The notes below the pieces were generated by a model that was not told the DNA's origin, ran no database searches, and saw nothing but the letters and a program-made list of their open reading frames with translations. A DNA stretch of 38,792 nt. It comes from an uncultured Parabacteroides sp. (GTDB lineage: Bacteria > Bacteroidota > Bacteroidia > Bacteroidales > Tannerellaceae). A program made the position numbers and the translations under genes. Of this stretch, positions 32,507 to 38,792 are shown piece by piece. The stretch's first letter is position 1. Each line of letters begins with the position of its first letter. The stretch is taken from positions 1-38,792 of the forward strand of contig UQLN01000040.1 of NCBI GenBank assembly GCA_900541965.1, written 5' to 3'.

Positions 32507-33539
32507 GCAAATGGAAGATAAAATCATATTGCCGGCTGAATGGTATCCGCAAAGTGCCATTCAGCTTACCTGGCCCCATAAGGATACGGACTGGGCCCCG
32601 ATATTGGATGAAGTAATCCCTTGTTTTGTCTCTATAGCCAAGGAAGTGATTAAGCGCGAAAAACTCCTGATTGTCTGTGTCGATGAGCAAGCGGTCCGCG
32701 AGCAGCTGGGAGAGGTGGATTATAGTCGCGTCCTGTTCCGGGAAATGGAAACGAATGATACCTGGGCACGCGACCATGGAGGTATCTCTGTTTTTGATGA
32801 GGGGGTACCTTGCGTTTACGATTTTGTATTTAATGGCTGGGGAATGAAGTTCGCCGCCAATTACGATAATCTGATTACCCGTAACCTGTTTGCACAAAGC
32901 ACATTTTCCGGTTCCGTATTGCCAGTAAATATGCAACCGTTCGTGTTGGAAGGCGGTAGTATCGAAAGTGACGGAAAAGGGACTTTGCTGACTACCGTCG
33001 AATGCCTTGCTTCCGTAAACCGGAACGAATACCTGCAAAAGGAAGAACTGGAAAACTACTTGAAAGAGGTGTTCGGATTCGAGCGTATCCTTTGGCTGGA
33101 AAACGGTTATCTGGCGGGAGATGATACGGATAGCCATGTAGATACATTGGCTCGCTTCTGTAGTGAAGATACGATAGCCTATGTACAGTGTACGGAACCG
33201 GAGGATGAGCACTTCGATGAGTTGCAGGCGATGGAGCAGGAACTACAGGCTTTTACCCAGGCAAATGGAGCACCTTACCGGCTGATTGCTTTGCCGATGG
33301 CGGATAAAGTCGAATGGGAAGGCGAACGGTTGCCTGCCACCTATGCCAATTTCCTGATTATGAACGGAGCCGTTTTGTTGCCGTTTTATCAGTCACCCAA
33401 AGATGCCGTAGCAAAAGCCGCTTTGCAGGAAGCCTTTCCTGACAGGGAAATAGTAGGTATCGATTGCCTGCCTCTGATAAAGCAACATGGTTCGTTGCAT
33501 TGCGTGACGATGCAATATCCGGAAGGTTTTATCGATTAG
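32499..33539 (+). CDS. aguA: agmatine deiminase
   Basis: An approximately 346-residue member of the peptidyl-arginine-deiminase-like family that converts agmatine to N-carbamoylputrescine and ammonia. Motifs: WPHKDTDW near the N-terminus, NDTWARDHGGISV with the guanidinium-binding aspartate, VLEGGSIESDGKGTLLTT, DTDSHVDTLARF with the catalytic histidine, and the nucleophilic cysteine in GSLHCVTMQYP eleven residues from the end. ATG codons at 32487, 32499 and 32511 are in frame. I take 32499 because it overlaps the Dabb stop as ATGAATAA. The next enzyme of the pathway follows 57 bp downstream. Confidence 0.93.
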   Translation: MNKQMEDKIILPAEWYPQSAIQLTWPHKDTDWAPILDEVIPCFVSIAKEVIKREKLLIVCVDEQAVREQLGEVDYSRVLFREMETNDTWARDHGGISVFDEGVPCVYDFVFNGWGMKFAANYDNLITRNLFAQSTFSGSVLPVNMQPFVLEGGSIESDGKGTLLTTVECLASVNRNEYLQKEELENYLKEVFGFERILWLENGYLAGDDTDSHVDTLARFCSEDTIAYVQCTEPEDEHFDELQAMEQELQAFTQANGAPYRLIALPMADKVEWEGERLPATYANFLIMNGAVLLPFYQSPKDAVAKAALQEAFPDREIVGIDCLPLIKQHGSLHCVTMQYPEGFID

Positions 33540-33596
33540 TCCCGGTTTGGGTAATAAACCGGCGGAATGAATTGTCAAACTGTTTATAGTAAAGTG

Positions 33597-34472
33597 ATGA
33601 AAATAGGATTAGTCCAGCAATCAAACAGCAGCGACCGTGCTGCCAATATCGCCAAATTACAACAAAATATACGTACCTGTGCCGCACAAGGTGCCGAGCT
33701 GGTCGTTTTACAGGAATTACATAATGGGCTTTATTTCTGCCAAACAGAAAATACGGACGTTTTCGACCAGGCAGAATCCATCCCCGGCCCTTCCACAGAG
33801 ACTTTCGGGGCATTGGCAAAAGAGTTGGGAATCGTGCTTGTCCTTTCTCTTTTTGAAAAACGTGCTCCCGGTTTGTATCATAATACAGCGGTAGTGCTTG
33901 AAAAGGATGGTACGATTGCCGGCAAATATCGTAAAATGCATATACCGGACGACCCCGCCTATTACGAGAAATTCTATTTTACCCCGGGCGACTTGGGCTT
34001 CGAGCCGATAGAAACTTCTGTCGGTAAGTTGGGCGTTTTGGTTTGCTGGGACCAGTGGTATCCCGAGGCTGCCCGCCTGATGGCTATGAAAGGAGCCGAA
34101 CTGCTGATTTATCCGACTGCTATCGGTTGGGAAAGCAGCGATACGGATGAGGAAAAACAACGCCAGTTAGGTGCCTGGGTAACTGTTCAGCGCGGACATG
34201 CCGTAGCAAACGGTCTGCATGTGGTAACGGTAAACCGTGTAGGGCATGAAACAGACCCTTCGGGACAAACGAATGGAATCCGATTCTGGGGAAATAGTTT
34301 CGTGGCAGGCCCGCAGGGCGAACTGATTACCGAATTTTCAAATGACCGGGAGGAAGTACAGGTGGTTACCATCGATAAAACACGTAGCGAAAATGTCCGC
34401 CGCTGGTGGCCGTTTTTCCGTGACCGCCGTATCGATGCCTTTGGAGGACTGACAGAGCGTTTTCTTCTATGA
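33597..34472 (+). CDS. aguB: N-carbamoylputrescine amidohydrolase
   Basis: A 291-residue carbon-nitrogen hydrolase (nitrilase superfamily) that releases putrescine, CO2 and ammonia from N-carbamoylputrescine. The catalytic triad is visible as Glu40 (LVVLQELH), Lys113 (KYRKMHIPD) and Cys150 (LVCWDQWYPEAAR), in proteins of this exact subfamily style. The ATG at 33597 starts the conserved KIGLVQQ strand; an earlier in-frame ATG at 33567 would add ten residues without family support. With aguA it forms the agmatine-to-putrescine route. Its stop overlaps the pabB start by 4 nt (ATGA). Confidence 0.94.
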   Translation: MKIGLVQQSNSSDRAANIAKLQQNIRTCAAQGAELVVLQELHNGLYFCQTENTDVFDQAESIPGPSTETFGALAKELGIVLVLSLFEKRAPGLYHNTAVVLEKDGTIAGKYRKMHIPDDPAYYEKFYFTPGDLGFEPIETSVGKLGVLVCWDQWYPEAARLMAMKGAELLIYPTAIGWESSDTDEEKQRQLGAWVTVQRGHAVANGLHVVTVNRVGHETDPSGQTNGIRFWGNSFVAGPQGELITEFSNDREEVQVVTIDKTRSENVRRWWPFFRDRRIDAFGGLTERFLL

Positions 34473-35452
34473 ATTTCTTGAATCGTACGGAAGCCGTCGA
34501 GCAAATGAACCGGTTGGGAAAGGCTGGACGACAATTTCTTTTTATTATTGATTACAAGCAGGAGTACATTTGGATTGAGGAAACGGATAAAGTAAACCCT
34601 TCCGAAGTATTATATAATTTGAATGGTTATACGAATGCTGAGGATGCCGTTTTTTTCCCGGATAAAACAATCGACTGGGAAACATTTCCTGTTTCAGAGG
34701 AAACCTATGCCGCCTCTTTTCGTAAGGTAGCCGATGCTATCCATGCCGGAAACTCTTATCTGGTAAACTTAACCTGCTCGACTCCGGTTCGGACAAACCT
34801 TACATTGGATGAAGTTTTTTACCGTTCCAAAGCCCGTTATAAGCTCCGGGTAAAAGATACGTTTACCGTATTTTCCCCAGAGATTTTTGTGCAAATGCGT
34901 GATGGCTTTGTGTATTCCTATCCGATGAAAGGGACGATAGATGCCACCTTGCCCGATGCCCGGCAGCGGATACTGGATGATCCGAAAGAAACGGCTGAAC
35001 ATGCAACTATCGTAGACCTGATCCGGAACGACTTGAGTATGATTTCGGAGGAAGTGACCGTTTCCCGTTACCGTTATATCGATGAACTGCAAACAAACAA
35101 GGGACGTTTATTGCAGGTAAGCTCCGAAATCCGGGGACGGTTGCCGGAAGGCTGGCAGTCGTGCCTGGGGGAATATCTGTTCCGTCTTTTGCCTGCCGGT
35201 TCCATTACCGGGGCCCCTAAAAAGAAAACGATGCAGATTATAGCGGAGGCGGAAACCTATGAGCGGGGTTTTTATACCGGTGTGGCGGGTTATTTCGACG
35301 GAATGCAACTGGACAGTGCCGTGATGATACGTTTTCTGGAAAAGCAGGGCGAACAGTTCCTGTTCAAAAGTGGGGGAGGCATTACTTCCCGGAGTGATTG
35401 CGATAGCGAATATAACGAAATGAAACAGAAAATATATGTCCCGATATATTGA
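34469..35452 (+). CDS. pabB: aminodeoxychorismate synthase component I
   Basis: A 327-residue short-form chorismate-utilising enzyme that, with an ammonia source, makes 4-amino-4-deoxychorismate for p-aminobenzoate and folate. It shows FVYSYPMKGTIDA (the PIKGT-like motif whose lysine aminates chorismate, here PMKGT), DLIRNDLSMI, and GSITGAPKKKTMQI. The N-terminal domain of longer anthranilate-synthase relatives is missing, as is usual for the short form. No glutamine amidotransferase (PabA/TrpG) is encoded in the window. It overlaps aguB by 4 nt upstream and pabC by 17 nt downstream. Confidence 0.92.
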   Translation: MNFLNRTEAVEQMNRLGKAGRQFLFIIDYKQEYIWIEETDKVNPSEVLYNLNGYTNAEDAVFFPDKTIDWETFPVSEETYAASFRKVADAIHAGNSYLVNLTCSTPVRTNLTLDEVFYRSKARYKLRVKDTFTVFSPEIFVQMRDGFVYSYPMKGTIDATLPDARQRILDDPKETAEHATIVDLIRNDLSMISEEVTVSRYRYIDELQTNKGRLLQVSSEIRGRLPEGWQSCLGEYLFRLLPAGSITGAPKKKTMQIIAEAETYERGFYTGVAGYFDGMQLDSAVMIRFLEKQGEQFLFKSGGGITSRSDCDSEYNEMKQKIYVPIY

Positions 35453-36023
35453 AACCATCCGGATAGAAGGCGGACGGATTTATAATTTACCGTACCATAA
35501 CCGGAGAATGAATGAAACACGGCGAAATATCTTCCAAGCATCGGATAAGCTTGATTTGTCGGACTATATCCATCCTGAAGCCTGTCAGGACAGGACTAAA
35601 TGCCGTGTCGTGTACGAACAGGAAATTGTGGAAGTAGAGTATGCCCCTTATGCTATCCGTCCGGTATCCTCTCTGCATATTGTGGAAGATAATACCTTTT
35701 GCTACCGGTATAAGAGTACGGACCGTGATGCCTTGAATCGGTTGTTTGCTTCCCGTGGAGTTGCCGATGACGTGTTTATTGTGCAGGACGGTTTGCTTAC
35801 CGATACATCCATTTGCAATATAGCACTTTGGAATGGCGAGCGTTGGTTTACCCCGTCCTGTCCGTTATTGCAAGGAACGAAACGGGCTTCGCTTATGGAT
35901 GAAGGTGTACTGTTTCCGTCAGAAATAAAGGTCGATGATTTAAAGCTCTATTCCCATATCCGCCTGTTTAATGCGATGATAGAGTTTGGAGAGATAGAAT
36001 TTCCCGTTGGGAATATAGATTAA
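35436..36023 (+). CDS. pabC: class IV aminotransferase, probably aminodeoxychorismate lyase
   Basis: A 195-residue PLP enzyme of fold type IV. The likely Schiff-base lysine is in CYRYKSTDRDAL, with the DGLLTDTSICNIALW strand and PLLQGTKRASLMDEG matching the PLP-phosphate and substrate loop of PabC. The product would be p-aminobenzoate plus pyruvate. It is shorter than typical PabC (about 270 residues), a known compact form beside pabB. The 17-nt overlap with pabB supports the pairing. It ends tail to tail with the next gene on the opposite strand with overlapping stop codons. Confidence 0.82.
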   Translation: MSRYIETIRIEGGRIYNLPYHNRRMNETRRNIFQASDKLDLSDYIHPEACQDRTKCRVVYEQEIVEVEYAPYAIRPVSSLHIVEDNTFCYRYKSTDRDALNRLFASRGVADDVFIVQDGLLTDTSICNIALWNGERWFTPSCPLLQGTKRASLMDEGVLFPSEIKVDDLKLYSHIRLFNAMIEFGEIEFPVGNID

Positions 36024-36724
36024 GCTGTAAGTCCGGGATAAAGGATGGTGCTGCTTGCCAGATAACCTTTATCGTTCGCATAGATAAACAGTAGCGTACC
36101 GTTTTTAATCGTATTGATAATAGGTTTTGTCAGGGATTGCGGAAGGGCGGGGCAACCGAAACTTCTACCCAGGCGTCCGCCGGATGCGGCAACGGAAGGA
36201 TTGGCATATGCGGCTCCGTGTACAACGATGGCACGCTCTTTGGCTTTGTCGTTAATCCCTTTTTCCAGTCCGTTGAGGATGAGGGAATATCCGTTCTTGC
36301 CCTGATAGGTATTTTCCGTTACATAAAAACCGAGTGAACTTTTGTAAGAACCGCTTACATTGGAGAAGGAGGTCGCATAATTTCCCCCGCTGTTTTTGCC
36401 ATGTGCCACAACGGAAGAGAACAGCAGCTTTTTGTGGCGTACATCCATCACATACAGACGTTCCTCGGTGGATGGTTTGGTAAAATCAATCAGGGTGATA
36501 ATATCTTTGTTGGGACGCTCGATTGTTTTGCTACCTATGATAATCTGTTCAAAAGCCGTATAATTTACAATATCTTCCAACCCCATATCCGTGTAAAGCT
36601 TCCTGCATTCGGTCTGTATGGCAACAGACGGGTCGGCAGGCAACGACGCGGAAGAGCCTCTGGTTATTGAATAATTTACCGGAAGAAATAAAAGAAACAG
36701 ATATAAACAGATTCGTAATAACAT
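36020..36724 (-). CDS. murein L,D-transpeptidase catalytic-domain family protein
   Basis: From the ATG at 36724 the protein has 234 residues with an N-terminal hydrophobic signal (LLRICLYLFLLFLPV). A longer frame to 36793 exists, but it runs back over the 3' end of the upstream gene and puts a second hydrophobic run before the signal. The catalytic part has AIVVHGAAYAN and GRSFGCPALPQ with Cys191, the pattern of the YkuD_2 branch of L,D-transpeptidases, which cross-link or attach proteins to peptidoglycan stem peptides. It should act in the periplasm. It follows another L,D-transpeptidase gene by 40 bp. Confidence 0.85.
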   Translation of the reverse strand: MLLRICLYLFLLFLPVNYSITRGSSASLPADPSVAIQTECRKLYTDMGLEDIVNYTAFEQIIIGSKTIERPNKDIITLIDFTKPSTEERLYVMDVRHKKLLFSSVVAHGKNSGGNYATSFSNVSGSYKSSLGFYVTENTYQGKNGYSLILNGLEKGINDKAKERAIVVHGAAYANPSVAASGGRLGRSFGCPALPQSLTKPIINTIKNGTLLFIYANDKGYLASSTILYPGLTA

Positions 36725-36764
36725 AAAAACAAAGGGAAAAAAGATTGGCGCAAAGTTAGTGTTT

Positions 36765-37775
36765 TTATTCAAAAACAAAAACAATTGCCTCATTTACAGG
36801 TGCCCAATCATAAATAAATTTAGCATGCGAGGTGGCATTCCGTACGCACATATGGGAGCGCGGGATGGTTCCAAGCGTTGAACTGTATTCGATGAGCGAT
36901 TTTCCGGGGGCATTGACCGGAACCCCGTGTATGTATCCTCCGTTGGTGAAACGGCTGGCATAGGGAGCAAACCCGCCGGTCTCTTTGGAACCGTCTACGA
37001 GGTATATCATCCTCGACTTCTTTTCTTGTACCACATACATGCCCGGAGGCGTTTCCTGTGCATGAGGAGGACGATGCTGCCCCGTTGTTGCCGGATTCAT
37101 GCTTCTGACAAGCCATTTGGAACCGGCATGTTCGAGTGTGGCAATATTCTGGTTGGTTACATCTACGAAGATGGCCTTCTTAAATACGACCGTATCCGGG
37201 ATTGTCTTGATATATTTTTCGGGAGCGAACCATTTTTCGTCCGGATTAACTGTTTCGATAAGGCGCAGCCTGCCTTCGTCCGAAAGAAGCCTTACCAGCG
37301 AACCGTCTCGTCCATAGCGTTCTGCCGTTACCGTATCGGTTGGCAGGTAGAGGGGGACAGACTGGTAGCGTTCGACACCCAACGTATCGGACACACGTTT
37401 GTAAGCATCCCTGCGGAACTTGTGGACAAGCGGGGCTTCCCCGTTCCTGTTTTTGTAGTTTTGCAGGATAGCCCATTGTGCAGGTTTGTATTGAATGGAT
37501 TCGAGCAGGGCCAGACGTTCGCGTATTTTATCCCATTGGAACTGGCGGGTGGTATCTTTATACGGATAACTGTCGGCTAAGGTATGTTTATCATAGAGAA
37601 GTTCTTTTTCTATTGTGATGATAATGGGAGGGGGAACGGTATCTATCGCTTTGGGTTCTGCAACAACCGTCAGGCTGTCTGTTATGGGATTTTCATTTTT
37701 TGCCGCGTCCGGTTTTGTGGAACAAAAGGAGAAGGCAAAAAAAGCAAGAAGCAAAAATACGGAGCTTATCTTCAT
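36765..37775 (-). CDS. L,D-transpeptidase (YkuD) family lipoprotein
   Basis: A 336-residue protein with a signal peptide ending FSFC (Cys18), suggesting a lipoprotein. The YkuD domain fills the C-terminal half: KAIFVDVTNQNIATLE, PPGMYVV, then YIHGVPVNAPG and SHMCVRNATSHAKFIYDW with nucleophile Cys310. The family motif normally has a glycine directly before the cysteine ([S/T]HGC); here it is methionine, which is unusual and could affect activity. It probably remodels peptidoglycan in the periplasm. It precedes a second, only distantly similar L,D-transpeptidase. Confidence 0.85.
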   Translation of the reverse strand: MKISSVFLLLAFFAFSFCSTKPDAAKNENPITDSLTVVAEPKAIDTVPPPIIITIEKELLYDKHTLADSYPYKDTTRQFQWDKIRERLALLESIQYKPAQWAILQNYKNRNGEAPLVHKFRRDAYKRVSDTLGVERYQSVPLYLPTDTVTAERYGRDGSLVRLLSDEGRLRLIETVNPDEKWFAPEKYIKTIPDTVVFKKAIFVDVTNQNIATLEHAGSKWLVRSMNPATTGQHRPPHAQETPPGMYVVQEKKSRMIYLVDGSKETGGFAPYASRFTNGGYIHGVPVNAPGKSLIEYSSTLGTIPRSHMCVRNATSHAKFIYDWAPVNEAIVFVFE

Positions 37776-37832
37776 TTTGTATGTTCTGATATTGTTTCTG
37801 TTGGATAAAAGTATGATTTATATTAAAACGAA

Positions 37833-37840
37833 CAAAGATA
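37833..37840 (-). promoter_or_regulatory. -7 element of the L,D-transpeptidase operon
   Basis: TATCTTTG on the minus strand, exact TAnnTTTG, about 58 bp before the 37775 start. No clear -33 box. The dyad array begins about 55 bp further upstream. Confidence 0.45.
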
Positions 37841-37894
37841 AAGAAACATTTGTTTACTCTTGCTGCTATAAATAGCCAATGGCCGGGAAGAAAT

Positions 37895-38079
37895 TTCCCA
37901 GCCATTGGGGAAACACCTTCCCTGCCGTTAGGGAAAGCCCTTCCCAGCCATTAGGGAATGCTCTTCCCCAGTATTAGGGAATACTCTTCCCCAGCCGTTA
38001 GGGAATGCTCTTCCCTAACGTTGGATGAGTTCCGCCTCCGGTACCGGATAAACACTGCCTCCAACGGTGGAGGAGAGCT
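37895..38079. repeat. tandem array of 23-bp dyad units
   Basis: Units start at 37895, 37918, 37941, 37964, 37987 (24 bp), 38011, 38034 and 38057. The first five have the form TTCCC-8 or 9 nt-GGGAA-5 nt. Later units keep a self-complementary core but change the letters: TCCGGTACCGGA at 38036-38047, and CCTCC..GGAGG within 38057-38079. Neighbouring units also pair, as CGTTAGGGAA / TTCCCTAACG at 37996-38020, a perfect 10-bp stem with 5-nt loop. The array fills the gap between the L,D-transpeptidase promoter and the end of the upstream surface-protein gene. Confidence 0.75.
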
Positions 38080-38091
38080 TCATCCGGATTT

Positions 38092-38792
38092 TTATTCACG
38101 GATACACCGGATAGACAATCCGCTCGCCCTGGGCCATGCTCCTTGTTTCAACGTTGCATCGGTGGCAAATATGTAACTGGCGTCTGTACTACCTGACGGA
38201 ACCGACGACGACCAGCAGTTACATTGGGTACCCTGGCTATTGGATGTAGCTTCCTGGTTGCTGATACCGCCTGCAGCAGGTAAGATAAGTTGAGGATAAC
38301 CACTATCTGCATTTACTTTAAATAGACCGTTTTCCCAACTATTCGCATTTCCGATAGATTTCAATTCATCTATTGTTGGCACACGGTATCCCTGAGGGCA
38401 AGGGTCGTTTGTCCCTTTCCTGCTGCCGTTCCATAACGAGTTATTTTGAGAAGTTAACCAGTCGCCGGGGTGATTGGGAGCCTTATAAAAAATATGATTA
38501 TTGGGTTTGGAGTTACTTGTAGGGCTAGAAGCAGTAGAACTACCATGGTTGGTATAATCCTGACGTCCCCATTGATACATATTGCCTGCACCGGCAACTA
38601 TCGCATTCCATCCGTCACCAGCCTGTGCCACACGTGTAGCCCCGCAATTGACGGGAGCCCACCATCTACCTCCTTTCTTGATAGCCGTATAATACGGGCT
38701 GCCTTCTCCTGTCGGATAGCCAAAGTAAGAAGCGCCCCGCCAGATGGTGTATGATTTGACTGTATTTCCGTTATGTTTGATATTCATTGTTG
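38092..38792 (-). CDS. C-terminal part of a FISUMP-domain surface protein (5' end outside the window)
   Basis: The minus-strand frame is open to the window edge and gives at least 233 residues; the true start lies outside. The visible part has GRWWAPVNCGATRV, YQWGRQDY, DPCPQGYRVPTIDELKSI, LPAAGGISN, CWSSSVPSGS and a final GLSIRCIRE. This is the Fibrobacter succinogenes major paralogous (FISUMP) domain, common at the C-terminus of Bacteroidales fimbrillin-like or surface lipoproteins. The internal ATG at 38787 is not a supported start. The role is probably surface structure or adhesion, by family only. Confidence 0.8.
   Translation of the reverse strand, partial: TMNIKHNGNTVKSYTIWRGASYFGYPTGEGSPYYTAIKKGGRWWAPVNCGATRVAQAGDGWNAIVAGAGNMYQWGRQDYTNHGSSTASSPTSNSKPNNHIFYKAPNHPGDWLTSQNNSLWNGSRKGTNDPCPQGYRVPTIDELKSIGNANSWENGLFKVNADSGYPQLILPAAGGISNQEATSNSQGTQCNCWSSSVPSGSTDASYIFATDATLKQGAWPRASGLSIRCIRE

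Noticed and set aside
37895..38079. CRISPR array
   Set aside because: Units are contiguous 23-bp dyads without unique spacers of typical length, and there are no cas genes.

Overview
The window is a piece of a Bacteroidota chromosome, most likely order Bacteroidales. Three things point there: two SusC/SusD pairs, an ECF sigma/FecR/STN-SusC regulatory trio, and repeated TAnnTTTG promoter elements of the Bacteroides type. The genus is not proven. Parabacteroides or a close relative fits my impression of the genes, but this is inference.

Layout. (1) 1-4.9 kb: an aromatic amino acid operon on the minus strand, in the order pheA - aminotransferase - DAHP synthase/chorismate mutase - tyrA. It is preceded by a 24-residue Phe/Tyr-rich leader peptide and a textbook terminator/antiterminator pair. 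(2) 5.0-6.7 kb: a small lipoprotein resembling amidase-immunity proteins, a DJ-1/PfpI protein, and a long non-coding interval with degenerate 22-bp repeats and a palindromic interspersed repeat. (3) 6.7-16.7 kb: polysaccharide utilisation locus 1, made of ECF sigma factor, FecR anti-sigma factor, STN-containing SusC, SusD, a GH78 alpha-L-rhamnosidase and the C-terminal remnant of a GH106-like enzyme. A plus-strand antisense sRNA probably overlaps the susC leader. (4) 16.8-21.0 kb: oxyR, purT, dps and nagA. A complete OxyR-type operator lies directly in front of the dps promoter. (5) 21.1-31.0 kb: locus 2, made of SusC, SusD and two exported FAD-dependent oxidoreductases with no glycoside hydrolase. 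(6) 31.2-36.0 kb, divergent plus-strand run: TIM-barrel isomerase/epimerase-like protein, Dabb-domain protein, agmatine deiminase, N-carbamoylputrescine amidase, PabB and a PabC-like class IV aminotransferase. (7) 36.0-38.8 kb: two L,D-transpeptidase-family proteins, an array of 23-bp dyad repeats, and the C-terminal part of a surface protein that runs off the window.

How the genes work together. The pheA operon covers first-step entry (DAHP), chorismate to prephenate, both prephenate branches and the transamination. Its attenuator would sense charged tRNA-Phe and tRNA-Tyr. The OxyR protein keeps both redox cysteines at the E. coli numbering and can be linked to dps by a recognisable operator. 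AguA plus AguB convert agmatine to putrescine. PabB plus PabC make p-aminobenzoate for folate. Locus 2 suggests oxidative rather than hydrolytic attack on an imported or surface-bound glycoside, possibly continued by the divergently encoded TIM-barrel protein.

The best candidates for something under-described are the Phe/Tyr attenuator, the glycosidase-free oxidoreductase locus, the antisense sRNA candidate, and three arrays of 22-23-bp repeats in intergenic DNA.
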